From Lojkania enalia (taxonomy: Eukaryota; Ascomycota; Dothideomycetes; Pleosporales), in the NCBI GenBank assembly GCA_010094045.1, contig ML986977.1:2684-14939 (forward strand): 12,256 nt of DNA. Reading direction: 5' to 3'. Both the position numbers and the translations under genes were made by a program. The notes below the pieces were generated by a model. That model worked only from the letters and a program-made list of their open reading frames with translations. It was not told the DNA's origin and searched no databases. Below are positions 1 through 8,574 of the stretch, piece by piece; position 1 is the first letter of the stretch, and each line of letters begins with the position of its first letter.

Positions 1-2094
1 GTTAGATATAGATAAGAATTAGATTATATAGCCCTCTAAATATCTTACTATTTATAATCCTTTACCTCCTCTTCTTATATAATTAACTTAGCTAATATAT
101 AATAAGGAGGCTAAACTAGATATCTAGCAACACGACGTTCTATAAGAAAAGAACTAGTATTAGTAGTTTTATAGTCCGACTATCTATTATATTAAGGGTC
201 TACTAAAACTACTAAAACTATATTAATCTCTTATAGCTTATAGTCTAAATAAGCTTAGAGCTCTTATACGCCGGTATATAATAAAGTCTAAATCTAATCT
301 AAAGAAAGTCTATTCTTCTATTATTACTCTTATTTTAGCTAATACTTTCTACTTTAATATAAAGAGAAAAGAGAACGAGTTTTTCTCTATATCTCTATAT
401 AAAATCAAGCAGCTAATTAAAGATAAGTAAGCCTTAGAGCTGGAAGATAAGGTTAAAAACGAAGTACTAGTAAATCTCTGATTATTATCTAAATATTATA
501 GGTATTAGAATATATTTAGTAAAACTATAGCTTATTAATTACTAGAATACTACTCTTATAATTATAAGATTATTCTTATAAAACCTCTTTCTAATAGTTA
601 TAGCCCGTTATATAAGTAAAATATTAAGAAGTTAGAGGTAACTAAAAAGTATATTATAGATAATTTATAGTATAGGTATATTAAATAGAGTTAGAACTCT
701 TTTATATTTTTAATCCTTTATATTTATAAACTTAATATTAACCTATATATTTATATAGATTATTATAAACTTAATACTCTTATCTATAAGAATATATATC
801 TAATACTATATATAGATAAACTTCTATCTAAGCCTACTAAAGTAGTAATCTTTACTAAATTTAATATTTACGCGGCCTTTAATAAGATTAAAATAGATTC
901 TATTTTTAAAGAATATACTACCTTTTAGACTTAATATAGAACCTATAAATATAAGGTTCTACCTTTTAGATTATATAATAGTCTAGTAACTTACTAATAC
1001 TATATAAATAATATACTAATCGACTATCTAGATAACTTCTATATTACTTATCTAGATAATATCTTTATCTACTCTAAAGATAAGGTAATATGTACTATCT
1101 ACGTTAAGAAAGTTCTTAAAAGATTATATTAAGTAGGGTTATAAGTTAATATTAAGAAGAGCGAATTCTATATTACCTAAACTAAATACTTTAACTATAT
1201 CTTCTTAAATAAAAGCCTTAAGATTAATTTAGAGAAGGTAGAAGTATTATATAACTAGTAACTACCTACTATTATAATAGGTGTAAAATCCTTTTTAGGT
1301 TTTACTAGATTCTATTAATAGTTTATACTAGAATTCTCGCGTATTATAAAGCTAATTATTATATTATAGAGCTTTATAACCCCTTTTATATAGATTTTAG
1401 AATATAATATTACCTTTAAGAAATTAAAGTCAGCCCTGTTAAGTATACCTATATTCTACTACTTTAACCTTATATTAGAAATAAAAATAGAAACTAATAC
1501 CTCTAATAGAATAGTTATAGGAGTACTATTATAGAAATATTCTAATAGTAAATAGTACTCTATAATATTCTATAGTAAGGTTCTATCTAGTTTAGAACTA
1601 AACTAAAAGATTTATAATAAGAAACTGTTCGTAATTATTACTATATTTAAGTAATAGAGGGTAGAACTTACTTCTATAGCTATTAGAATTCTAGTATATA
1701 CTAATTATCGCTTACTTAAATATTTTATAACTATAAAGATACTTAATACTTATTAAGTTTATTAGACTAAAGAATTAGTTTAATATTAGTTCTAAATTAA
1801 ATATACCTTAGGTAAGAATAATACTAGAGTAGATATCCTTAGTTATTATAAATAAGATATAGAAAACTTAAAAGTAGCTTAAACTAATAACTAGTTAAGA
1901 GTTCTATTTAAACTATATTAACTTTATCTCTAAATTAATCCTAAATTAGTTTAGTCTTATATTATCTAAATAATAACTTAAACAGCTATATTAAATATTA
2001 TTAAAGGCTAAGAATAAATTATATTACTAAACTCTCTAGGGTTAATTAATATATTATTATAGAAAAACTAAGTCTCCTTTATATAAGAACGTAC
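1..2094 (+). mobile_element. Element A: partial Ty3/gypsy chromovirus, same family as B
   Basis: This retrotransposon fragment is read on the + strand. Base 1 corresponds to base 8150 of element B and base 2094 to base 6057; both spans are 2094 bases, so the two copies align inverted with no net insertion or deletion. By comparison with B, about 2.24 kb of the 5' end (LTR, gag, protease) should lie left of the window. About 2.8 kb of the 3' end should lie beyond the far end of element C, which interrupts A at 2094/2095. It is the most mutated copy and should be the oldest insertion here. Confidence 0.88.
2..2094 (+). pseudogene. pol: Element A pol pseudogene: RT, RNase H and start of integrase
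   Basis: A single frame starting at base 2 runs to 2094 without a frameshift but with many TAA/TAG codons. RT landmarks: a TKFNIYAAFNKIKID-like block near 860-900, VLPFRLYNS near 956-985, and the catalytic box at 1049-1060, which reads Tyr-Leu-Asp-Asn instead of Tyr-Leu-Asp-Asp. The connection VKSFLGFTRFY lies near 1283-1315. RNase H gives ETNTSNRIVIGVLL near 1490-1530 (ETDAS expected) and the end motif IKYTLGKNN..VDILS near 1795-1845. The sequence then enters the spacer before integrase and ends at the element C boundary. The lost second Asp of the RT active site and the stops make it non-functional. The family is clear; the exact 5' limit of the RT domain is not. Confidence 0.88.
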
Positions 2095-2428
2095 TATAAT
2101 AGCCTCTAATTAACTAGATATAGGATAGAGTAATAACTAAGAATAATTATATACTATAAGAGGATTATTCTTATAGACTTATAATAGAAGTATATAAGTA
2201 GAGTATATAAAGGATATTTAAGTTAACTATAAAGAGCTATAAAGGTTAGAGTTATAAAATTATTAAATATAATTTAGTTTTCTTACTATTCCTTCCTACT
2301 TAGTTATTTAGTTAATTAAGCTACTAAATATATTATATATTTTATATTAACCTTATTCTTCTAGCTATATAGAGTTTTAGATCTCGATTAGGTCTAGTAT
2401 AGGGATTCTTATAGAGGCATCTATAATA
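2095..2428 (-). repeat. Element C 3' LTR (inferred)
   Basis: The ends are weakly inverted: the + strand starts TATAATAGCCTCTA, and the - strand starts TATTATAGATGCCTCTA, as expected for TGT...ACA ends after RIP. The outer end coincides exactly with the point where A stops matching B. The inner end lies directly next to a polypurine tract, in the same arrangement as in element B. The length would be 334 bp. The 5' LTR of C is outside the window, so this cannot be confirmed by comparing two copies. Confidence 0.66.
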
Positions 2429-2443
2429 CTACCTTCCCCCTCT
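2429..2443 (-). other. Element C polypurine tract
   Basis: The + strand reads CTACCTTCCCCCTCT, so the - strand has AGAGGGGGAAGGTAG directly 5' of the inferred LTR start. This is where a plus-strand primer for reverse transcription is expected, and it parallels the tract of element B, which also ends GGTAG just before the LTR. Confidence 0.7.
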
Positions 2444-3119
2444 AAGCTCTTAATCTAAAAGTTTTCCCGTTCTAATCTAGTATATAGTAGAGTTAATACG
2501 CTATTTTTGCTAAAACTATATATATTTCTAATACTTCTCCTTTATTATTTAATTCTAGGTAGATACTATTATACTAATTATATAGACTATTTAGGCGAGA
2601 CTATTATATCTTATTTCTAGTATTTCTGTAAAGGGTTAACTTATAAGGTAGATAAAAAGGAGATACCTAAAAAGTTATATTATTTAAAATACCTTTATAC
2701 TAGTATATATTTATTATATAATACAGATTGCGATACTTAGATTACTTATATATTATAATCCCGTACTACTAGTTTATTCCTAATTCTTCCTAGTAGTAAA
2801 GTAGGATACTAAAGTTGTAAAACTAAAGGAGAAGATTTATCTAGCCTAAGAAAAGTTTAAATAACTTTTTAATAAGGTAGTAGTAGCTTGTATAAAGATT
2901 TAGCGTCTTTATAAGATTCGTAAATAAGTAAAGCGTAGGTAGATAGAGGGTTATAAATATACGTAGGAGCAGCTTAAAGAAGAGAAAGAGGTAGATTATA
3001 AGGCGGGTCTTCTTCCTAAAGTAGAGTTGCTTCTTATAATATAGCTAATATTATTTAATCTTACTACTCTATCTCTAGGTTTTCTTTATAAATTTGGGTT
3101 TTATAATATAATTATAATA
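2444..3119. other. Element C 3' region between chromodomain and LTR
   Basis: This stretch follows the chromodomain of C on the - strand. The pol frame continues with frequent stops and I cannot place its natural end, because any TAA/TAG may be a mutated codon. On the + strand, about 2763-3041 gives a lysine/glutamate-rich, coiled-coil-like reading (for example KLKEKIYLA, EQLKEEKEVDYKAG) ending at TAG 3042. An overlapping + strand frame near 2628-2720 has several Cys and Tyr codons. These could be the remains of an antisense gene, but both strands are low-complexity here and chance is a real alternative. No other feature is seen. Confidence 0.35.
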
Positions 3120-3233
3120 CTATAGAGCTAAAGTTTTCTTCTAGTTTTTAGGTATTATTCTATAAGTTTCTATATTTATCTACTTCTAACTATTTAATTA
3201 GATAGTATTATTTACTATTCTATATTTTATACT
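3120..3233 (-). pseudogene. pol: Element C pol: C-terminal half of chromodomain
   Basis: Read on the - strand from the junction with element B, this continues the frame from 10394. The joined reading is EVKRIIKYKI.NSK.YYLIK.L, followed by a region ending KLEENFSSIVL. It matches the chromodomain layout: an acidic/hydrophobic start, then a Y-L-V-K-W core with Trp lost as TAG, then a helix. Chromodomains at the end of integrase direct insertion towards chromatin marks (family knowledge). The natural C-terminus is not identifiable. The domain was split by the insertion of B. Confidence 0.72.
3229..3233. repeat. Target-site duplication of element B, left copy
   Basis: ATACT immediately precedes the TGTAAC end of the LTR and is repeated at 10389-10393. 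Five base pairs is the usual duplication size for Ty3/gypsy integrases. Confidence 0.93.
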
Positions 3234-3493
3234 TGTAACAGCGCAGGTAAGATAATGGGTCTAAATGCGGTATGAATCTACTTAGAGGTATATAGGAGTG
3301 CGTGGGGGTTTAGGGACCTAGGAATTCTATTAACACCTATAGGCCTTGTACGAAAGGATATAGAAGAACTACTAAGCTACTTATAAGGGAGTGTGCAACT
3401 ATATACGGATGGGAAAAGGGGTAGAACCGGGGGTAGGATAAGATAAGCGAAAAGAAGAAGCTTTTCGTAGAACGATTTCTTTGCATTGTTATA
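3234..3493 (-). repeat. Element B 3' LTR
   Basis: 260 bp, co-linear with 10129-10388 with no gaps. By hand I count about 23 differences, all transitions except one T/A. The outer end is intact (TGTAAC); the inner end reads GTTATA, a C-to-T change from GTTACA. A 93-base block at 3349-3441, containing the TATA box and predicted transcript start, is identical in the two LTRs. Confidence 0.95.
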
Positions 3494-3507
3494 CTACCCC
3501 CCTCCTC
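3494..3507 (-). other. Element B polypurine tract
   Basis: The + strand reads CTACCCCCCTCCTC, so the - strand has GAGGAGGGGGGTAG directly 5' of the 3' LTR. This is the expected plus-strand priming site. It is well preserved, as a G-run without TpG or CpA is not a RIP target. Confidence 0.88.
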
Positions 3508-3997
3508 GTAGGCTGATAGTCCCTATCTGCGCTAGTTCGGGAGGGAATTAAGGCTATTATAGATGGGTTCCAGTATAAAGAAATTTCTTTAAGGTGTTTA
3601 CCGGTAAGGGCTAATACGCGCGGTTACTTATAGAGATGCGTTTATTAACGTGATATTAAGTAAGGTTTTCGTAGTAAGTGTGATTAACCTATATATTAGC
3701 TAGTAACTACTATCGTAACGGTTTATTAATATTGCAATTTCGTCGCGTATAGCAACGAGCGTTTACTAGCCTTAGTATATTACTAGGTCGCTGTTAACTG
3801 AGCTTCCTTAACTAAACAATAACTTCTACTCTGTATGTATTATTACATATCTCTAGAACTATTAATTGTTAAAGTATCGCTAACACCTTATAGAAAAAAA
3901 ATTAATTAATATACCACTCCGCCCACCTCCTAGAGCCTCTTTAAAAACCTTCCGGGTTATCTACCTTTAGGCTACGCGCATGCTCGCCCGCGGGCGG

Positions 3998-4005
3998 TAT
4001 ATAAT
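3998..4005 (+). promoter_or_regulatory. TATA-like box of possible antisense gene
   Basis: TATATAAT lies directly after a GC-rich patch and about 30 bases before the ATG at 4036 on the + strand. In such TA-rich DNA this motif is common by chance. What makes it worth noting is the position after a CG-rich island and before the candidate gene. Confidence 0.3.
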
Positions 4006-4035
4006 ATTTTCCTTTCGGTCCCTAAGATTAAAAAA

Positions 4036-4553
4036 ATGCGAGTATTACACCTTGTAAAATAAAAAGTACAACCCCGTACGAATCGCATCTAATACTAGTA
4101 GAGTACTTACTACTAACATACTTATAGATCCCCTCCTACTATAAGGAGGAGTTTCTAGTCCTCTAGGGCCATCTTAAACTATAGGCGGTGGCCCGATACG
4201 TAGGGGATGAGGAGGATAAAAAGGTGGCCTTTAAGGCTGTTTCGGAGTCTGTTTACAGCCTAGTACTTATAGCCTAGGTTGTAAGGAGTTAGGAAGATAG
4301 TCTTCTTATAGCTAGTATCTAGGTGGTTTTATTCTACTAGGGTACTAAGTTGCTCTATCGGGTTTCAGCCCTAGAGGCTTTAGTATCTAGCCTTTAGGCT
4401 GATATCGCGGCGCTCTCAGGTAGCTAAGGATAAGGTAGGAAAGATTTGAGGGGAGTCTGGAGGGAAAGAAGGGGAAGAAGGGTAGAGGAGAAGAGGACTA
4501 GAGAGGTATCCGATAGCCTGCTATTAGACCCTCTGGATTCTATAGAGGAGTAA
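4036..4553 (+). pseudogene. Possible antisense gene in the 3' region of element B
   Basis: On the strand opposite to gag-pol, the frame from 4128 to TAA 4551-4553 (about 141 codons) has nine internal stops, all TAA/TAG, and no TGA; the other two + frames carry one and two TGA codons. The reading includes DEEDKKVAFKAVSESV, then a leucine/alanine-rich stretch (VSALEALVSSL) suggesting a coiled coil, then an Arg/Glu/Gly-rich part. An ATG at 4036 can join it in phase if 4054-4127 (GT...AG, 74 bases, TACTAAC branch-like site at 4110-4116) is an intron. The end lies 2 bases from the pol stop on the other strand. I do not recognise the protein. Chance is possible because RIP masks frame quality; the exon structure is inference. 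Confidence 0.33.
4054..4127 (+). other. Possible 74-base intron in the antisense candidate
   Basis: It begins GTAAAA, contains TACTAAC (the ideal fungal/yeast branch site) at 4110-4116, and ends TTATAG at 4127. Length and layout are normal for a fungal intron. Its removal joins ATG 4036 (six codons) in phase to the frame from 4128. No transcript evidence is available. Confidence 0.28.
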
Positions 4554-4688
4554 TTTCAGGCCTGTACTTTAGTTTTTAAAAATCTACTGCTTAACTCTTA
4601 TACGCTATTATCTACCAGGTAATCTATATTCTCTATACTATCCTCGTATACCTTAATTTATTTGGTTAGGGCCCTTAGGGGTCTTAAG

Positions 4689-4852
4689 CGATTCGGATAT
4701 TTATTATAAAAAGCTTTTAGCTTATAAGGCGAACCTATAAAGTTTAAGGCTTTATATTAGATTAGGTTAGGATTGTATCCTACCTATTTTATACGGTATT
4801 TAAGGGTCTTATAATACAACTTACTAGCTAGTATTTCCTTAACCTCCCACTC
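4689..4852 (-). other. Chromodomain at the C-terminus of element B Pol
   Basis: On the - strand, from 4852, the frame gives EWEVKEILASKLYYKTLKYR, then IK.VGYNP and, after a further loop, LNFIGSPYKLKAFYNKYPNR. This has the chromodomain form: W-E-V-E-x-I-L at the start, Y-x-x-K-W-x-G-Y in the core (Trp lost as TAG), a mutated W-E-P-like segment, and a C-terminal helix ending NKYP. In chromoviruses this domain binds modified histones and steers integration. It is in the same frame as integrase. Confidence 0.82.
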
Positions 4853-7090
4853 TTCTACCCTATTAATAGCGATAGTAGGTAGTTTCGGAGCTTTTTATCT
4901 AGGTAGAGGGTCCTAGGGGTTTTTATATAGTAGGTTTGGTGCGAAGATATTATATATACTCGATTCTAGGGGTAGCTATAAGTGGTATAAGTTTTTAACC
5001 TAATCTAGTACTTTAAAGGGGCCCTCCTATTAATTAGATAGCTTTCGGCTCGGTCTCTGGACTGTAAGGTTCTTAGTATTTAAGTAGACTATATTACTAA
5101 TCTACTAATTAATTGGTCGCTAGTAACGGTTAATAATAGATTACATACGATCCTAAGCCTTCTTAATATTAGCCTTTACGGTTTCTCAGGCTATATATAT
5201 ACGAGTTACTAGAGCTAGAGCGTTTTTACGATTTAATTTGTCTATTATAGTAATAGGATTAATAGAATATTTCTAATCCCAACTCTAACAGGGCTTAGAT
5301 CTATATAGGATCTAATACGGGGACATTCCGATAGTTGTATAGAGTAGAATTGCTTATACTTGGTCGATTATAGATAATAGAGAACTCTAATTATTCTAGT
5401 AGAAGGATATAAAAGGGCGCAGTCTCTGATTAATATACTTATTTATAATCTCCGTCTATCCGTTAGTCTCTTTATAATAAGTAGTAGATAGTTTAATCTT
5501 TACGCCTAAGATATAGCAGAATTCGGACTAGAAACTGGATATAAACTGAGGTTCTTAGTCTAAAATAATAGTTTCGGGCGTATAACTAAAGCGGTATACC
5601 TATTAAATAAATAATTCGGCTATTCCCCTTGCGTTAATTATATAATAGTAGAGAATAGATACTATTTATTTAGATAGGCGATTAATTACTATTATAATCT
5701 AATTGTATCCGGACTTATCTATAAGAAAATCCTTAAAGTTAATATATAGGTGCTGTATTAGTTAATTTAGTATAGGAAGTAGGTAGATAAAACCTGGGGT
5801 TCAGGTTTATATCGGATAAGCTTTACAGTATAGGATGTAATTCCGTATATATCGTTTACAAGTAGCTTCTATACCCTTCTAGTAGTACTTCTAGGATAGT
5901 AACTAATAGGTTTTAGTAGTACTTAGGTGTGCGGAGGATACTTAGTTGTAAGCCTCTTATATAAGTCGCGTATAAAGGCCTGAATCTAATAGGATATATA
6001 AGTAATTGTTGTAGAGGAGTAGTCTATTCTCTATCCGATACTTGCGGGGTAGAAGTATACGTTCCTACGCGAAGGAGGCTTGGTTTTCCTATAGTAATAC
6101 GTCGATCAACTCTAGAGAGTCTAGTAATATAACCTACTCCTGGCCTTTAATAATGTTTAGTATAGCTGCTTAAGTTATTATTTAAGTAATATAGGACTAG
6201 GCTAATTCGGTATTAATTCGGGGGTGAAGTTAATGCAGTCTAAATAGGACTCTCGACTAGTTATTAGTTTAAGCTACTTTTAAGTTTTCTACATCTTATT
6301 CGCGACGACTAAGGATATCTACTCTAGTATTATTCTTGTTTAGAGTGTATTTAATTCGGAACTAATACTAAGCTAATTCCTCAGTCTAATAAACTTAACG
6401 AGTATTAAGTACCTTTATAGTTATAAAATATTCGAGTGAGCGATAATTAGTATATACTAGAGTCTTAGTAGCTACTAAAGTAAGTTCTACCCTTTATTAC
6501 TTAAACGTAGTAACGATTGCGAATAGTTTTTTATTATAGATCTTCTAGTTTAGTTCCGAACCGGATAGAACCTTACTATAGAATACTATAGAGTACTATT
6601 TTCTGTTAGGATGTTTCTATAATAGTACTCCTATAACTACTCTATTAGAGGCATTAGTTTCCATTTTTATTTCTAACGTAGGGTTAAAGTAGTAGAGAGT
6701 AGGTATACTTAATAGGGCTGACTTTAATTTCTTAAAGGTAATATCACATTTTAAAGTCTATATAAAAGGGGTTGTAGGGCTCTATAATACGATAATTAGC
6801 TTTGCGACACGCGAGAATTCCGGTACAAACTGTTAATAGAATTTAGTAAAACTTAAGAAGGATTTTACACCTATTATAGTAGTAGGTAGCTGCTAGTTAC
6901 GCAGTACTTCTACCTTCTCTAGGTCAACCTTAAAGCCTTTATTTAAGAGGATGTAGCTAAGGTATTTAGTTCGGGTAATATAGAATTCGCTCTTCTTAAT
7001 ATCAACTTATAACCCTACTTAACGTAATCTCTCAAGAACTTTCTTAACGTGGATAGTATATATCGCCTCGTCTTTAAAGTAGATAAGGAT

Positions 7091-7102
7091 ATCGTCTAGG
7101 TA
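7091..7102 (-). other. Intact RT active site (YLDD) of element B
   Basis: The - strand codons TAC CTA GAC GAT encode Tyr-Leu-Asp-Asp between FYIA and ILIY. Both metal-binding Asp residues are kept. The homologous codons in copy A (1049-1060) encode Tyr-Leu-Asp-Asn. Confidence 0.92.
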
Positions 7103-8574
7103 AGCGATATAGAAGTTATCCAGGTAGTCGATTAGTACGTTGTTTATATAGTACTAGTAAGTTGCTAGGCTGTTATACAATCTAAAAGGTAGAACTTTAT
7201 ACTTATAGGTTCTATATCGAGTTCAAAAGGTAGTATATTCTTTAGAACTAGAGTCTATTCTAATCTTATTAAAGGCTGCGCGAATGTTGAACTTAGTAAA
7301 GATTACTACTTTAGTAGGCCTAGATAGAAGTTTATCTATATATAGTATCGGATATATATTCTTATAGGTAAGAGTATTAAGTTTACAATAATCTACGTAA
7401 ATATACAGGTCGCTATTAGGTTTATAGACGTAAAGGATTAGAGATACGAAGAGGCTCCGACTCTACTTAATATACCTATACTATAGATTATCTATAATAT
7501 ACTTTTTAGTTGCCTTTAACTCCTTAATATTCTACTTGTATAACGGGCTGTAACTATTAGGGAGGGGTTCCGTAAGGATAATCTTATAATTATAAGGGTG
7601 GTATTCCGGTAATTAATAAGCTGCAGTTTTACTAAATATATTCTAATACCTATAGTATTCGGATGGTAATCAGAGATTTACTAGTACTTTGTTTTTAGCT
7701 TTATCTTCTAGCTTTAGGGCTTACTTATCTTTAATCAGCCGCTTAATTTCGTATAGAGACGTAGAGAAAAACTTATTCTCTTTCCTCTTTATATTAAAGT
7801 GGAAAGTATTAGCTGAGATAAGAGCGATAATAGGAGAACGGACTTTCTTTAAATCGGGTTTAAACTTTATTACATACGGGCGTGCAGGAGCTCTAAGCTT
7901 GTTTAAACTATAGGTTATAGGAGACTAATATAGTTTTAACAGTCTTAGTAGACTCTTAATATAATAGATAGTCGGACTGCGGGACTACTAATACTAGTCC
8001 TTTTCTCATAGAACGTCGCGTCGCCGGATATCTAGCTCTACCTTCTTATCGCGTGCTAGCTAAGTTAATTATATAAGAAGAGGAGGTGAAGGATTATAAG
8101 TAGTAGGATACTTAGAGGGTTATATAATCCGATTCTTATCCGTATCTAGCTAGAGTTGAAAACAATATAACTATTTAATACTAATAATACAATCCTAAAT
8201 ACCTAGATCTATAATAATAAATAGATAGTTTTAGATAGTTCTCCTATTAATTTGCAGGTATAAGTAGATGTATTAATTAACTAGAGTTTAGATTCGGTCC
8301 TGAAAACCTTTAACAGTAATTTTAAAGGGTAAGCACTATATTAATATATATAGGGCTTAAGAGAGTAATCTAGCTACCGTAGAATTAAGGAACAGGAAGC
8401 CTTAGGCGCTAGTATTAATAAAGGCGTTTAGTTATACACTAACGCCTTTTAAATATAGAACGGTAGGGATTTAAAAGTACTTTCCTCCAAATAAATATAA
8501 TAAATCGATATTTAATAAGTCGTACTTACTTAAGCCTAGGATAGAGAGTTTTCCTAAGCGTCTCTATTTCCTAC

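Larger units (their letters stand above)
2095..3233 (-). mobile_element. Element C, left (3') part: second chromovirus family
   Basis: This is the 3' end of a - strand gypsy element whose upstream part lies at 10389-12166. From high to low coordinates it contains the second half of a chromodomain, a 3' region of about 0.7 kb, a polypurine tract and a 3' LTR. Removing element B with one copy of ATACT makes the Pol frame of C run without a break from 10394 into 3228. The left boundary at 2095 is where the alignment of A with B stops and an LTR-like end (TATAATAG, from TGTAA-type) starts. The five bases before it, CGTAC, would be the target duplication; the partner copy would be outside the window. 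Confidence 0.82.
3508..4555. other. Element B 3' region between pol stop and polypurine tract
   Basis: About 1.05 kb separates the pol stop from the polypurine tract, which is long for a gypsy 3' leader. The half from about 3508 to 4030 has no readable frame on either strand. It retains more CA, TG and CG than the rest of the window, contains a 16-bp perfect palindrome at 3576-3591 (TAAAGAAATTTCTTTA), and ends in a GC-rich patch (about 3970-3997) followed by a TATA-like box. The half from 4036 to 4553 holds a possible antisense gene, listed separately. A purine-rich stretch lies at about 4441-4502 on the + strand. Confidence 0.6.

Noticed and set aside
1..2094. A and B as the two arms of one large inverted-repeat element
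   Set aside because: B has its own LTRs and target duplication, and A lacks LTRs in the window and ends at the LTR of C. They are two insertions of one family.
4441..4502. Purine-rich stretch on the + strand as a polypurine tract
   Set aside because: It is on the wrong strand for element B and not next to an LTR. The proper tract is at 3494-3507. The stretch is better read as Arg/Glu/Gly codons of the possible antisense frame.
7689..7913. 74-codon open frame on the + strand starting MFLALSSSFRAYL
   Set aside because: It lies antisense to the pol frame of element B, between the protease region and RT. The - strand reading is co-linear with copy A and belongs to one 1350-codon Pol frame. The open + frame is a shadow.
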